DNA from: QHWT01 sp963755695
GTDB lineage: Bacteria; Acidobacteriota; Vicinamibacteria; Vicinamibacterales; 2-12-FULL-66-21
Direction: 5' to 3'
DNA length: 64,000 nucleotides
Assembly (NCBI GenBank): GCA_963755695.1
Contig: CAVWLB010000010.1
Span: 930,001 to 994,000 of the forward strand
The translations under genes were made by a program, and so were the position numbers. The stretch's first letter is position 1, and the number at the start of each line of letters is the position of its first letter. The notes beneath the pieces were generated by a model. The model was given only the letters and a program-made list of their open reading frames with translations, searched no databases and was not told the DNA's origin. Positions 45,444 through 53,623 of this stretch are shown piece by piece.

Positions 45444-45761
45444 TCACTTCCGCGGTCGCGGGGCGCGCCGAGGTGGCGGTTCCGGCTGCCGCTCTGGGTC
45501 CTGCTCGTCTTGCGACGAAGCAAACGCCGCCGGACTGCTGACGATCCCGCGCGGGCCGGCAACCGCAGGCAGGTGCCGCAAAGGTTCCGAATAACTGTGG
45601 TAGGTATCGAAGGACCCTGCCATTATCCGCGACTCAATCGTGATCATGTCGATTCCCACGGGCGAGACGCACGTCCACGCGCCGATCACGATACCTTTGT
45701 CCACTACGCGGTCGAGCACGTCGACGAGACTGGGTTCCTCCGCGGGGCGCTGGATTACCAC
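45444..45761 (-). CDS. Gas vesicle GvpA/GvpJ-type protein (orphan)
   Basis: 105 residues. EPSLVDVLDRVVDKGIVIGAW, VSPVGIDMITIESRIM, SFDTYHSYSEPL reproduce the GvpA/GvpJ core (S-L-x-D-V-L-D-R-x-x-D-K-G-I-V-x-x-A-W ... G-I-x-x-x-x-I-E-x-R-I ... T-Y). GGAG lies six bases before the GTG start. The C-terminus (RQPEPPPRRAPRPRK) is a proline/arginine tail not found in structural GvpA, closer to GvpJ/M-like proteins. No other gvp gene is present in the window, so a real vesicle cannot be inferred here. Confidence 0.78.
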   Translation of the reverse strand: MVIQRPAEEPSLVDVLDRVVDKGIVIGAWTCVSPVGIDMITIESRIMAGSFDTYHSYSEPLRHLPAVAGPRGIVSSPAAFASSQDEQDPERQPEPPPRRAPRPRK

Positions 45762-45868
45762 GATTTACTCCGTTCGTTCCTTTCACGCGGACAACCGAAC
45801 CGGTTGCGGTTGCCGGACCTCGGGCCCTCGAATCAAGTGACCCTCGGTCGTCGATCTTCTGGCTCCGC

Positions 45869-46498
45869 CTACTTCTCCTTTTCGAGTCCTTTCATCTCTT
45901 CCTGTAACTGCTGAAGTTCAGCCTCATGCTCGAGGATGAATTTCACGTTGTCCGGGTTTACGCCTTTCGGGATCTCCTTCAACATGCCCGCTTTCTGCAT
46001 GCCCGCCGCGAACCCGGCTCCGACCAAGGCGAATGTGAATTTGGCGAACTCCCGCGGCGGCATGCCCGCCTTCGCGAGTGCGCCGCTCAGCAGCGGTTGG
46101 TTGCGAACCGCCGCCTCCATCTCGTCGAGCGTGTTTGCATCGTTGAAGAGGCCCGGACCTTCCGTCTCGTTTTTGAGCTGCTCCTGCTTCGTCGAGAGCT
46201 CCTCGATGCGCGCCTGTTCCGCCTCACTCGGCTCGTCCTTCTTGCGCAGCGTTTCGAGTTCGGTTTCGAGTCTCGCAAGCTCCTGATACTTGGGATCCTT
46301 CTTCGCTTCCTCGGCGGCAGCGTGCCACGCAACTTTCATCCGGTTGAAGCCTTCCATGGTCAGCCGGTAGGAGGCGACCTCCTTGGCGTCGGCATCGTTC
46401 TGGATCATCTGCTGGGCGTTCAGCGCCACGGGCGCGAACGCAATCGTCATCAATATTGCCAAACGGTGAATACACACAGAGATACGGGACATGGGCAT
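45869..46498 (-). CDS. Secreted coiled-coil hypothetical protein
   Basis: 209 residues. Leader MPMSRISVCIHRLAILMTIAFAPVALNA, then strongly charged heptad helices (YQELARLETELETLRKKDE, EQARIEELSTKQEQL) and an ALVGAGFAAGM segment before a last helix ending LQQLQEEMKGLEKEK. Periplasmic coiled coil of unknown function. Start chosen at the leader; the frame is open 20 codons upstream. Same orientation as the gas-vesicle-type gene, 107 bp before it. Confidence 0.65.
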   Translation of the reverse strand: MPMSRISVCIHRLAILMTIAFAPVALNAQQMIQNDADAKEVASYRLTMEGFNRMKVAWHAAAEEAKKDPKYQELARLETELETLRKKDEPSEAEQARIEELSTKQEQLKNETEGPGLFNDANTLDEMEAAVRNQPLLSGALAKAGMPPREFAKFTFALVGAGFAAGMQKAGMLKEIPKGVNPDNVKFILEHEAELQQLQEEMKGLEKEK

Positions 46499-46623
46499 GG
46501 TGCGACTATAGCACTCGGTTGCTGCAAATAGACGAGCTGTATCCGGCCGATTCTGCATTACAATCGCGACCCCGGCATTTGCCGGACCCCCGACAACCTG
46601 GCGGCGACCTGAGGACCGATCCC

Positions 46624-48768
46624 ATGGGCGATCAGTGGGAACTCGAAGCTTCGGCCGGGCTCATGCGCCAGCTTGCCCAGGCGCTGCACCACCGCGTCGA
46701 CGAGCTCGAAGCACTCTTCGACATGCTCCCGATCGGCCTCGCGATCGCCGACGACGTCCGCTGCCGACACGTCCGGGTCAACGCTACGCTCGCGCGGCTG
46801 CTCGATCTTCCGCACGGCGCGAATGCGTCGCTCGACGGGCCGGCAGGGGAGCGGCCGGCCTATCGAGTGTTGCGCTCGGGCCGCGAAATGCCGGTCGACG
46901 AGCTCCCGCTTCACCGCGCCGCGCGTGAGGGCATCCCGATCAGCGATTTCGAGTGCGAGATCGTCCGCGGCGACGGACGCTCGGTTCCCATCCTCATGCA
47001 GGCCTCGCCACTTTTCGACGAGCGCGGCCGCTCGCGCGGGGCGCTCGGCACCGTGGTGGAAGTCGGAGAACGTGTACGGATCGAACGCGAGCAACGCTTT
47101 CTCGCCGACGCGAGCCGCGTGCTCGCTTCCAGTCTCGATCACGAGGCCACGCTCGGTGCCCTGGCAGATCTTTCGGTGCCGATGCTCGCGGACTATTGCA
47201 TGGTGGACATCCTGTGCGACGACGGGACGGTCCGCCGCGTCGCCGCGGCAACGTCCGAGACCGAAAAGCTGGACGTGCTTCGCGAGCTGCAGCGATATCC
47301 GCCGCTGCTGAGCAACGAGAGCGCGGCCACGCGCGTGATCCGATCCGGCGAACCGTTCGTCTGCGAGGAGATCACCGACAGTCTCGTGAAGGCCGCGGCG
47401 CAGCACGCTGAACACGAACAGCTGCTGCGCGCATTCGGCGTCCGATCGTTTGCCATGGCTCCGTTGCGCGCCCGAGGCCGCACGCTCGGGCTGTTCACCG
47501 TGGGCATGCTGAGCAACGCGCGCAGCTTGCGGGCGCGCGATCTGCCGCTGTTGATAGATGTCGCATCCCGCGCCGCGCTCGCGCTCGACAACGCGATCCT
47601 CTACCGCGACGCGCAGAACGCAAACCGTTTGAAGGACGACTTCCTCGCGACCTTGTCCCACGAGCTCCGGACCCCCTTGAACGCGCTGCTCGGGTGGGCA
47701 CAGATCCTCCGCGCCCAGCTGCCCGAGGGGGCCGTGACCCGGCGCGCCATCGACAGCATCGATCGGAACGCGCACGCGCAGCTCGTGCTGATTAACGATC
47801 TGCTGGACGTTTCGCGGGTGATCAGCGGCAAGCTGCGGCTGGATCACAAGCCGGTCGATCTCGCCGCGGTGGTCAGTGCGGCGATTGAGGCGATCCGTCC
47901 CGCCGCGCGCGGCCGGGAGATCGAGCTCGCCGTCACCGTCGCGCCGCTGCGGCTCGAAGTGCTCGGCGATGCCGATCGGCTCCAGCAGGTGGTCTGGAAT
48001 CTCGCATCCAACGCGGTGAAATTCACGCCGCGCGGCGGACGGGTCGACGTCTCGGTCGACGAGAACAACGACGCCGTGCAGGTTACCGTTTCCGACACCG
48101 GCGCGGGTATCGATCCCGCGTTTCTGCCTTACGTCTTCGATCGCTTCCGCCAAGGAGACAGCAGCACGACTCGTGCGCAGAGTGGTCTCGGCCTTGGCCT
48201 GGCCATCGTCCGCCACCTGGTCGATCTCCACGGCGGCTCGGTGACCGCCTACAGTCCGGGACGCGATCGCGGCACGCGTTTCGTCGTGACGCTGCCGGCC
48301 CGGAAGCCGCGTCGCGTCCGGCCGACACGGCCGCTGCCGATTACACCGCGACCGCCGACGCTGAGCGGCGTGCGCGTGCTGGTGGTCGACGATGAGCCCG
48401 ACGCACGTGAACTGCTGCAACTGGTGCTCGAATCAGCGAGCGCGGAAGTGTGCGCGGTCGACGCGGTCACGACGGCGATCGACGTGCTCGTGGCGTTCCG
48501 ACCGATGGTGGTCATCGCCGACATCGCGATGCCGGGCCAGGATGGCTACGAGCTGCTGCGGAGGATTCGCGACGCCGATCCGACACGCGTACCCCTGCCG
48601 GTCGTCGCAGTTACCGCCTACGCGTCCGAGGAAGACTCTCGTCGCGCGCTAGCGGCCGGGTTTGCACGCCACCTCGGTAAGCCCGTGGATCACGAGATAC
48701 TGATCAGAACCGTCGCGGAGGTGGTGCCGGATCCGTCGAAAACGGTCTTCGGACTGACTAACGGCTGA
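46624..48768 (+). CDS. Soluble hybrid histidine kinase: PAS, GAF, HisKA, HATPase, receiver
   Basis: 714 residues. PAS-like domain (LFDMLPIGLAIAD, to ~150), GAF domain (~175-320), HisKA with FLATLSHELRTPLNAL (phospho-His), HATPase with NLASNAVKFTP, SDTGAGIDP and SGLGLGLAIV, and a C-terminal receiver with VLVVDDEPDA, IADIAMPGQDGYELL (phospho-Asp), VTAYAS and LGKPVD. No membrane segment, so it senses a cytoplasmic signal. ATG chosen where the PAS helix starts; the frame is open 56 codons further upstream but arginine-rich. Overlaps the convergent lone receiver gene by 11 bp; other lone receivers lie at 51 and 56 kb. Confidence 0.92.
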   Translation: MGDQWELEASAGLMRQLAQALHHRVDELEALFDMLPIGLAIADDVRCRHVRVNATLARLLDLPHGANASLDGPAGERPAYRVLRSGREMPVDELPLHRAAREGIPISDFECEIVRGDGRSVPILMQASPLFDERGRSRGALGTVVEVGERVRIEREQRFLADASRVLASSLDHEATLGALADLSVPMLADYCMVDILCDDGTVRRVAAATSETEKLDVLRELQRYPPLLSNESAATRVIRSGEPFVCEEITDSLVKAAAQHAEHEQLLRAFGVRSFAMAPLRARGRTLGLFTVGMLSNARSLRARDLPLLIDVASRAALALDNAILYRDAQNANRLKDDFLATLSHELRTPLNALLGWAQILRAQLPEGAVTRRAIDSIDRNAHAQLVLINDLLDVSRVISGKLRLDHKPVDLAAVVSAAIEAIRPAARGREIELAVTVAPLRLEVLGDADRLQQVVWNLASNAVKFTPRGGRVDVSVDENNDAVQVTVSDTGAGIDPAFLPYVFDRFRQGDSSTTRAQSGLGLGLAIVRHLVDLHGGSVTAYSPGRDRGTRFVVTLPARKPRRVRPTRPLPITPRPPTLSGVRVLVVDDEPDARELLQLVLESASAEVCAVDAVTTAIDVLVAFRPMVVIADIAMPGQDGYELLRRIRDADPTRVPLPVVAVTAYASEEDSRRALAAGFARHLGKPVDHEILIRTVAEVVPDPSKTVFGLTNG

Positions 48769-49132
48769 CCGCCGGCGTGACTCCGTCCAACAGCCGCGCA
48801 GGGATGCGACGTCCGGGTGTCAACCTGACGACAGGGATGTGCGCCGTGGCCGGACACATCGCCAGCAGATGCACCGTTTCCTGCACATCGGTATCGCCGA
48901 GTGAGGCATCGACGAGAATCAGGTCCGGTACATGGCAGGACGCCTTCACGATCGTCTCGAACGCGGTGCGCGCGATCGACACACGGAAGCCACGCGATTG
49001 AAGCTGTCGCGCGCGGCGGACGCGTGAGTCCCCATCCGCATCCGCAACCAGTACGAGCGGCAGCTCCAGGGGTGTCGCGGCAGACGACAACGTGGTCGAG
49101 AGATCCGGTGCCGCTGTCTGCAATTCGGACAT
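48758..49132 (-). CDS. Single-domain response-regulator-like protein
   Basis: 124 residues: PLVLVADADGDSRVRRARQLQSRGF (acidic pocket strand), DLILVDASLGDTDVQETVHLL with the acceptor Asp in VDASLG, and PVVRLTPGRR in place of the usual T/S-A and K-P ends. The conserved lysine near the end is missing, so phosphorylation-dependent switching is doubtful; it may be a degenerate receiver. GGAGG precedes the ATG. Convergent with and overlapping the hybrid kinase gene. Confidence 0.7.
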   Translation of the reverse strand: MSELQTAAPDLSTTLSSAATPLELPLVLVADADGDSRVRRARQLQSRGFRVSIARTAFETIVKASCHVPDLILVDASLGDTDVQETVHLLAMCPATAHIPVVRLTPGRRIPARLLDGVTPAVSR

Positions 49133-49176
49133 CTGCCTGCCTCCGTGGGCACGCCCAGCAAGAATGGAACCGCTTC

Positions 49177-49407
49177 TCAGGAGCGCAGGGCGCGGTTGAT
49201 CCCAACAGCCACGAGCGCACCCGCGACGAAACTCACCGCGTCCATATCGGTCACTTGACCATGCGGATCGAAGCCAATGAGGGTCAGCCAGGCCAACAAT
49301 CCGCCGCCGACAGCACAGGCAATAATTTCGGCGGCCACCAGACTCCGACGCCGCGGACAGCGATGGCCGTCGGTCAGGTGCCCCTTGCAACGGGGACAGG
49401 TCGCCAT
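49177..49407 (-). CDS. Zinc-ribbon plus two-helix membrane protein, 76 aa
   Basis: MATCPRCKGHLTDGHRCPRRR: a zinc ribbon (CPRC and RCPR), then two membrane helices (AEIIACAVGGGLLAWLTLIGF and SFVAGALVAVGINRAL). Ribosome site GGGGCTCCC is unclear, but the zinc ribbon starts at the ATG. Inner membrane, ribbon in the cytoplasm. Function unknown. Possibly in one unit with the receiver gene 44 bp downstream. Confidence 0.6.
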   Translation of the reverse strand: MATCPRCKGHLTDGHRCPRRRSLVAAEIIACAVGGGLLAWLTLIGFDPHGQVTDMDAVSFVAGALVAVGINRALRS

Positions 49408-49527
49408 TTAAAGGGAAAGGGAGCCCCGGTCCGCGGCAAAGATAACACAGCGCACGCGGCCCCGGCCATCATCGATTGATAGTTGAGGTGAAGTCGATGT
49501 CATTCAGCGTATTATGTCGGCCGCACA

Positions 49528-49998
49528 ATGACGATGGCCCATAGGCACAAGATCGTCTCGACGGTGTTGTTGCTTGCGGGTGTGGGTCTGGTGTTCGCCG
49601 GCATGAGCTCGGCGTTCCACTTTTCGCTGCCCGGCATCATCGCGGCGCTGGCGGCGGTCGGCGGGCTTCTTTACGCCGGAGGCGTCTGGTTCGGCAACGT
49701 CGTCCCTGACGAACCCTCCGTCGTGCTCTTCAATCGACACCTCATTGTCGTGAGCGGCGCCCCTCCGGGGCGGCCGGTCGGCGATCTCTTTCCACTGAGC
49801 GTTCGGCGCGACGTCGAACAGCGGTGTCGCGAGGCTTTCGACGGGCGCAGCACCAGATTTTCAATTCCTGGCTCCGCGCGGCGCCGATTCGAAGTCGCTC
49901 CGATTCGTACTGCTGACGGACTCGTCGCGTATGGAATTCTGCTGTCGGGCGAGATGGTGTCGATGATCGCTCCGGAACAACTCACGCCGGTCGCGTGA
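49528..49998 (+). CDS. Membrane-anchored hypothetical protein
   Basis: 156 residues. Two hydrophobic helices (VSTVLLLAGVGLVFAGM and LPGIIAALAAVGGLLYAGGVWFG), then a soluble part with VVLFNRHLIVVSG, VEQRCREAFDGRSTRF and RRFEVAPIRTADGLVAYGILL, a strand-rich fold. Inner membrane with the soluble domain probably cytoplasmic. Converges on lgt, ending 2 bp from its stop. No family recognised. Confidence 0.6.
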   Translation: MTMAHRHKIVSTVLLLAGVGLVFAGMSSAFHFSLPGIIAALAAVGGLLYAGGVWFGNVVPDEPSVVLFNRHLIVVSGAPPGRPVGDLFPLSVRRDVEQRCREAFDGRSTRFSIPGSARRRFEVAPIRTADGLVAYGILLSGEMVSMIAPEQLTPVA

Positions 49999-49999
49999 A

Positions 50000-50755
50000 T
50001 CAGGCTCGCACGCGGGTGCCAGGCGCCGGTTTCGACTGAGGCGCGGCGAGGATGGCGACTCCGAGCGCCACGACTAGCGCCGAAAAGATGTGGGCGACGG
50101 TCAGCGGACCGATCACGCGCGTGTTCACGCGCAAGAACTCCAGCGCAAACCTGAAGAGACCCGCGATGACGAAGTACCGGCCCAGGACCTTGCGATCGTC
50201 GACGCCACGTCGTCTCCACCTTACGAGGATCCACGCGAGGACGAGGAGGAAGACGGCCTCATAGAGCTGCGTGGGGTGCACCCGCTCGGTGGTTGGTGGA
50301 AGACCTCGGGGAAAGGCCACGGCCCACGGCAGATTGGTCGGGTGGCCGTAGTCGTCTCCCACCAGAAAGCAGCCGATTCGGCCGAGCATCTGCCCGACCG
50401 CGAGTGCCGGCGTCGCGGCGGAGAGCACCGGCACGAGCGGCCAGCGATTGGCGCGAATGGTCGCATAGCCTGCGAGCAGGCCGCCGACGAAGCCGCCGAA
50501 CCAGCTCATCCCCCCGCGATCGAGGACGAGTGAGAAAAACGGGCCCTCAGCGCGATGTTCGAAGACATACAGGAGCTTCGCGCCGACGAGGCCCCCGACG
50601 AGGCCATAAACCGCTGCGTCGAGCGCGGCGTCGGGGAGGCCCGAGCGAGCGAGCTCACGGCGAAATACCCACAGGCCGGCGAGCGCGCCGAGCGCGACCA
50701 TGACACCGAAACTCGTGATGTCGAGGGACCCGATGCGAAAGAGGACTGGATACAA
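50000..50755 (-). CDS. lgt: Prolipoprotein diacylglyceryl transferase
   Basis: 251 residues, seven membrane helices. It transfers diacylglycerol from phosphatidylglycerol to the lipobox cysteine of lipoprotein precursors in the inner membrane. Family motifs: MSWFGGFVGG, GQMLGRIGCFLVGDDYGHPTNLPWA and HPTQLYEAVF (the catalytic H-P-x-Q-L-Y-E), with the final FRFALEFLRVNTR. The start is a TTG only 11 bp after the tRNA-Lys 3' end, and no good ribosome site fits between them, so expression is odd; an upstream tRNA promoter probably drives both. Length and motifs are normal. Confidence 0.93.
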   Translation of the reverse strand: MYPVLFRIGSLDITSFGVMVALGALAGLWVFRRELARSGLPDAALDAAVYGLVGGLVGAKLLYVFEHRAEGPFFSLVLDRGGMSWFGGFVGGLLAGYATIRANRWPLVPVLSAATPALAVGQMLGRIGCFLVGDDYGHPTNLPWAVAFPRGLPPTTERVHPTQLYEAVFLLVLAWILVRWRRRGVDDRKVLGRYFVIAGLFRFALEFLRVNTRVIGPLTVAHIFSALVVALGVAILAAPQSKPAPGTRVRA

Positions 50756-50766
50756 GGCGTTTCAAC

Positions 50767-50838
50767 TGACCCGGGTGGGGATCGAACCCACGACCCTGTG
50801 ATTAAAAGTCACATGCTCTACCACTGAGCTACCGGGTC
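50767..50838 (-). tRNA. tRNA-Lys (anticodon TTT)
   Basis: Minus strand: GACCCGG acceptor, TAGCTCAGTGGTAGAGC D-arm, anticodon arm GTGA-CTTTTAA-TCAC with TTT, T-arm GTGGG-TTCGATC-CCCAC and CCGGGTC-A. All stems pair; CCA is not encoded, unlike the tRNA-Glu gene. The start of lgt follows 11 bp downstream on the same strand. Confidence 0.95.
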
Positions 50839-51044
50839 ACAGGGTCTTCGATCCTAACACGCGCGCGTGCGGCCCGCACCTTGCTGCAGCGTAAGAGAGG
50901 TGCCAGCCATGCCACGCCGGAGAGTCAACGGGGCACAATACCAAGCGGATGTACGAGAGGATCAAAGCGTCGGCAACCAGCGGCGGCCGCTGCGTGTGGA
51001 GTTGATGCAGGATACGGCCGATATCGCACCAGGGAGGCCCTGAA

Positions 51045-51449
51045 ATGGAGCGTCCGTTTGTCCTCGTAGTCGAAGACGAAGAGGCCGTGCGCGATCCGCT
51101 CGTCAAGTTCCTCAGCTTGCATGGTTTCGAGGTACGGAGCGCCGCGACGGCCCCCGCTGCCCTCGAAATCGTGGCTGACCACCAGCCGGATGCAGCCATC
51201 ATCGATCTGCGATTGCCGGTCGGCTCCGGACGCGACGTGATTCACTCCATCGCTCCGCCCACCCCGGTGATCATCTTTTCCGCGGTGCCGCATGAATCCG
51301 AGAGGCTGGAGGAAACCAGGCCGAACACGCGGCTGGTCCTGAAGCCGTTCTCGCTCACGCTGCTCGCGGAAACCTTGCGGCAAATGCTCAAGGCACCAGG
51401 AGCCGGTGGTCAACCTCGCTCCGACGCCGCGACTCGGGACGACAACTAG
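51045..51449 (+). CDS. Single-domain response regulator
   Basis: 134 residues: RPFVLVVEDEEAVRDPLVKFL (acidic pocket E-D-E), AAIIDLRLPVGSGRDVI (phospho-Asp in IDLRLP), VIIFSAVPHE and RLVLKPFSLTLLA (K-P). All receiver residues are present and there is no output domain, so it is CheY-like and probably acts by protein interaction. GGGAGGCCCTGAA precedes the ATG. Arginase reads toward it from the right. Partner kinase not adjacent; the hybrid kinase 2.3 kb away is a candidate. Confidence 0.85.
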   Translation: MERPFVLVVEDEEAVRDPLVKFLSLHGFEVRSAATAPAALEIVADHQPDAAIIDLRLPVGSGRDVIHSIAPPTPVIIFSAVPHESERLEETRPNTRLVLKPFSLTLLAETLRQMLKAPGAGGQPRSDAATRDDN

Positions 51450-51456
51450 TGGCCGA

Positions 51457-52368
51457 CTAGATGATCTTCTGACCGAGCGCCGAGAGTGCGAGCTCCGCGC
51501 CGAGGATCGCGGTCATGTTCCTGTCGTCGAGGATGGGATTGACTTCGACGAGATCGAGTGCCCGTAGCAAACCGGAGTCGGCCACCATCTCCATCACCAT
51601 GTGCGCTTCCCGATAGTCGAGCCCTCCTTTGACCGGCGTTCCCACGCCCGGAGCAATGGTCGGATCGCACACGTCGAGATCGAAGGAGACGTGCACCCCT
51701 GCGGTACCGGTCCCGGCAATCGCCAGCGCGCGTTCGACAATCGTGGCGATGCCGGAACGATCGATGTCTTTCATCGTGAACACCGTTACGCCCGACTCGC
51801 GCATCAGCTCTTTCTCCCGATCGTCGAGATTGCGGATGCCGATCAGCACCGTCTTATCGGCGGTCACCTTCGGGGAGAAGCCGCCAATCTTCGAAAGCTC
51901 CTGTGGTTCGGGCCCGAGCAGCGATGCGAGCGGCATGCCGTGCACGTTGCCGCTGCCGGAGCTCGAAGGGGTGTTCATGTCGCCGTGCGCGTCGACCCAC
52001 ATCAAACCAAGGGGCTTGTTCTCGCGGCGAACGAACTCGGCGGTCGCGGCGACCGATCCGGACGCGAGCGAGTGATCCCCCCCGAGGACGAGCGGGAACC
52101 CTCCCTTTTCGAGCGCGCCGAGCGACGCCTTGTAGAGGCGCTCGCAAACGCGCGCAATCTCGCGGATGTATTTTTTTCGGGGATCGCCGAAGGTCTTGGT
52201 TTCCGGAATCGGCGCGACGAGATCCCCTTCGTCCACGACGGTGATGCCGAGCGCCGACAGGCGTTCACCAAGGCCGGCGATGCGGAAGGCGGACGGGCCC
52301 ATGTCCACCCCGCGCCGGTTACCACCGAGATCGAGCGAAACGCCAATGATGTGCACGGGAGGGGGCAC
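51457..52368 (-). CDS. rocF: Arginase
   Basis: 303 residues. Cleaves L-arginine to ornithine and urea with a binuclear Mn centre. The metal ligands are all there in order: GGDHS, VDAHGDMNT (D-A-H-x-D) and SFDLDVCDPT (D-x-D); also the arginase-specific GSGNVHGMPLA and EVNPILDD. Length is standard for arginase rather than agmatinase or formiminoglutamase, and the N-terminus (HIIGVSLDLGGNRRGVDMGPSAFR) is typical of the bacterial (Bacillus RocF-like) type. Single gene; no arginine transporter or ornithine enzyme next to it. Confidence 0.92.
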   Translation of the reverse strand: MPPPVHIIGVSLDLGGNRRGVDMGPSAFRIAGLGERLSALGITVVDEGDLVAPIPETKTFGDPRKKYIREIARVCERLYKASLGALEKGGFPLVLGGDHSLASGSVAATAEFVRRENKPLGLMWVDAHGDMNTPSSSGSGNVHGMPLASLLGPEPQELSKIGGFSPKVTADKTVLIGIRNLDDREKELMRESGVTVFTMKDIDRSGIATIVERALAIAGTGTAGVHVSFDLDVCDPTIAPGVGTPVKGGLDYREAHMVMEMVADSGLLRALDLVEVNPILDDRNMTAILGAELALSALGQKII

Positions 52369-52545
52369 TGCGGTCTAGCATATCGGTGCTCCGTCCAGGA
52401 GCGCTACCTGCCAGGCGCACGGCGCTCGCTTCGGCGCGCGAGCACCGCCGCTCGGGCGCGTCCCCGCTAGCTGCACCAAGTCAGGTGAGCGATCGACCCT
52501 GGCACCTATTGCCGTCTCGCGGCGTCTTATTTGACGCAAGAGTTA

Positions 52546-52645
52546 ACAGGCTGATAGCCTGTCAGTTGCGGTGGCGAGCCCGTCCGTATGGGATGGTCGT
52601 CCCTCGTCCATGCTTGGGACGACCCTGAGCCTGTCGAAGGGTCGG
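52546..52645. repeat. Palindromic intergenic repeats (REP-like)
   Basis: Three stacked inverted repeats: ACAGGCT-GAT-AGCCTGT (52546), GGTCGTCCC/GGGACGACC with a 12-base loop (52595-52624), and CCCTGAGCCTGTCGAAGGG (52623-52641). The CTTCGACAGGCTCAGG core of the last is a short palindromic unit I recall as scattered through many soil proteobacterial and acidobacterial genomes. Together they fill the gap between arginase and the next small gene. Confidence 0.6.
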
Positions 52646-52673
52646 ACGCCACCGGCCCGAGAGGAGCAATGCA

Positions 52674-52922
52674 ATGAAGCGCTTTGAGGTCGGAGCACGG
52701 GTGACCGAACCAACATACGGTCTGGGGTCGGTCGTCGCGGTGGAGGACGCGTACACCCGCGTGCAATTCGACGAGCACGGCGTAAAGAAATTCCTGACCA
52801 GCATGTCGAAGCTCGAACCGAGCAGCGAGCCCGTTCCCGCAGGTCTGCGCGCGGCGGGCAAAACCCGCAAGAAGCGGACGACGAAGAAAACCGCAGCCGC
52901 GGTCTCCCTCGTCGACGAGTAA
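52674..52922 (+). CDS. Small SH3/KOW-like barrel protein, 82 aa
   Basis: MKRFEVGARVTEPTYGLGSVVAVEDAYTRVQFDEHG: a compact five-strand SH3-like barrel as found at the end of UvrD/PcrA helicases and in CarD-like proteins, followed by a lysine-rich tail (GKTRKKRTTKKT). GAGAGGAGC precedes the ATG. A small nucleic-acid- or protein-binding protein by analogy. Single gene. Confidence 0.65.
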   Translation: MKRFEVGARVTEPTYGLGSVVAVEDAYTRVQFDEHGVKKFLTSMSKLEPSSEPVPAGLRAAGKTRKKRTTKKTAAAVSLVDE

Positions 52923-53002
52923 GACCCCAACCGCGAGCCGGATTTCCCGGTCCGGCAGCCGGCAGGGCAACCCGGACTTTCAGATCCGGGAATCAGCACT
53001 TT

Positions 53003-53623
53003 TCATTTTTTATACGACAACGAAATCCCCTCTCCGGACGGCGAGACGATCGCCGTCCAGAGGGCGGGGTTGTGCTGGATGGCGTCCAGGAAGTCACCCA
53101 TCTCGGTTCGCTTGTTCACCACGTTGTGGGCTGTGAACAAAGCCCCTTTGTCGAGCCGCGGATACATCAGATCGAGGAACTTCTTGTAGTCGCGCTTCCA
53201 CGCATCGAGAAACACGAAATCAAACGTCCCCGGAATCTTTGGAATCTCCGCGAACGCATCCCCCGCCATCACCTGCACGACGTCGGTCAGTCCGGCGCGA
53301 CGAATGTTTTCGGCGAGCTCTTTCGAGCGAACCGGGTCGTACTCGATCGTGACGAGCTTGCCCCCGGTTTCGCGCATCGCCTGTCCCATCCAGATTGCGC
53401 TGTAGCCGCTGGCGCCGCCGATCTCCAGCGCATGCTTGCGTTTCGTCGAGGCGATCAACAACCGCAGAAACTTGCCGTCTTCTTCAGAGACCGCGAGCTG
53501 ACCCTTGTCCTTGGCGCGGATGTCCGCGAGGATTTTCGGAATATCGGGTTGCTGCTGCTGGCCGAGAGGGCGCGCGGCGAGAGGCACCAGGGCGAGGACA
53601 ACGACGACAATCGATTTCAGCAT
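53003..53623 (-). CDS. Exported O-methyltransferase
   Basis: 206 residues: leader MLKSIVVVVLALVPLAARPLG, then the class I methyltransferase type 3 (caffeoyl-CoA/catechol O-methyltransferase-like): ALEIGGASGYSAIWMGQAM (AdoMet loop), VTIEYDPVRSKELA, GDAFAEIPKIPGTFDFVFLDAWKRDY and FTAHNVV. The fold is complete, but AdoMet is not known in the periplasm, so the export leader is a puzzle; the homologues in Acidobacteriota often have the same leader. Its start overlaps the end of hemG by 7 bp, so it is in the haem operon. Confidence 0.82.
   Translation of the reverse strand: MLKSIVVVVLALVPLAARPLGQQQQPDIPKILADIRAKDKGQLAVSEEDGKFLRLLIASTKRKHALEIGGASGYSAIWMGQAMRETGGKLVTIEYDPVRSKELAENIRRAGLTDVVQVMAGDAFAEIPKIPGTFDFVFLDAWKRDYKKFLDLMYPRLDKGALFTAHNVVNKRTEMGDFLDAIQHNPALWTAIVSPSGEGISLSYKK

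Noticed and set aside
46558..48420. 620-codon open frame antisense to the hybrid histidine kinase
   Set aside because: It lies exactly opposite a gene with every kinase and receiver motif; its product is arginine/alanine/histidine-rich without domains, as expected for antisense frames in GC-rich DNA.
52562..52999. Leftward open frame containing a TLRQAQG segment
   Set aside because: TLRQAQG is the translation of the CTTCGACAGGCTCAGG repeat, a known annotation artefact; the small barrel gene on the other strand explains the rest.
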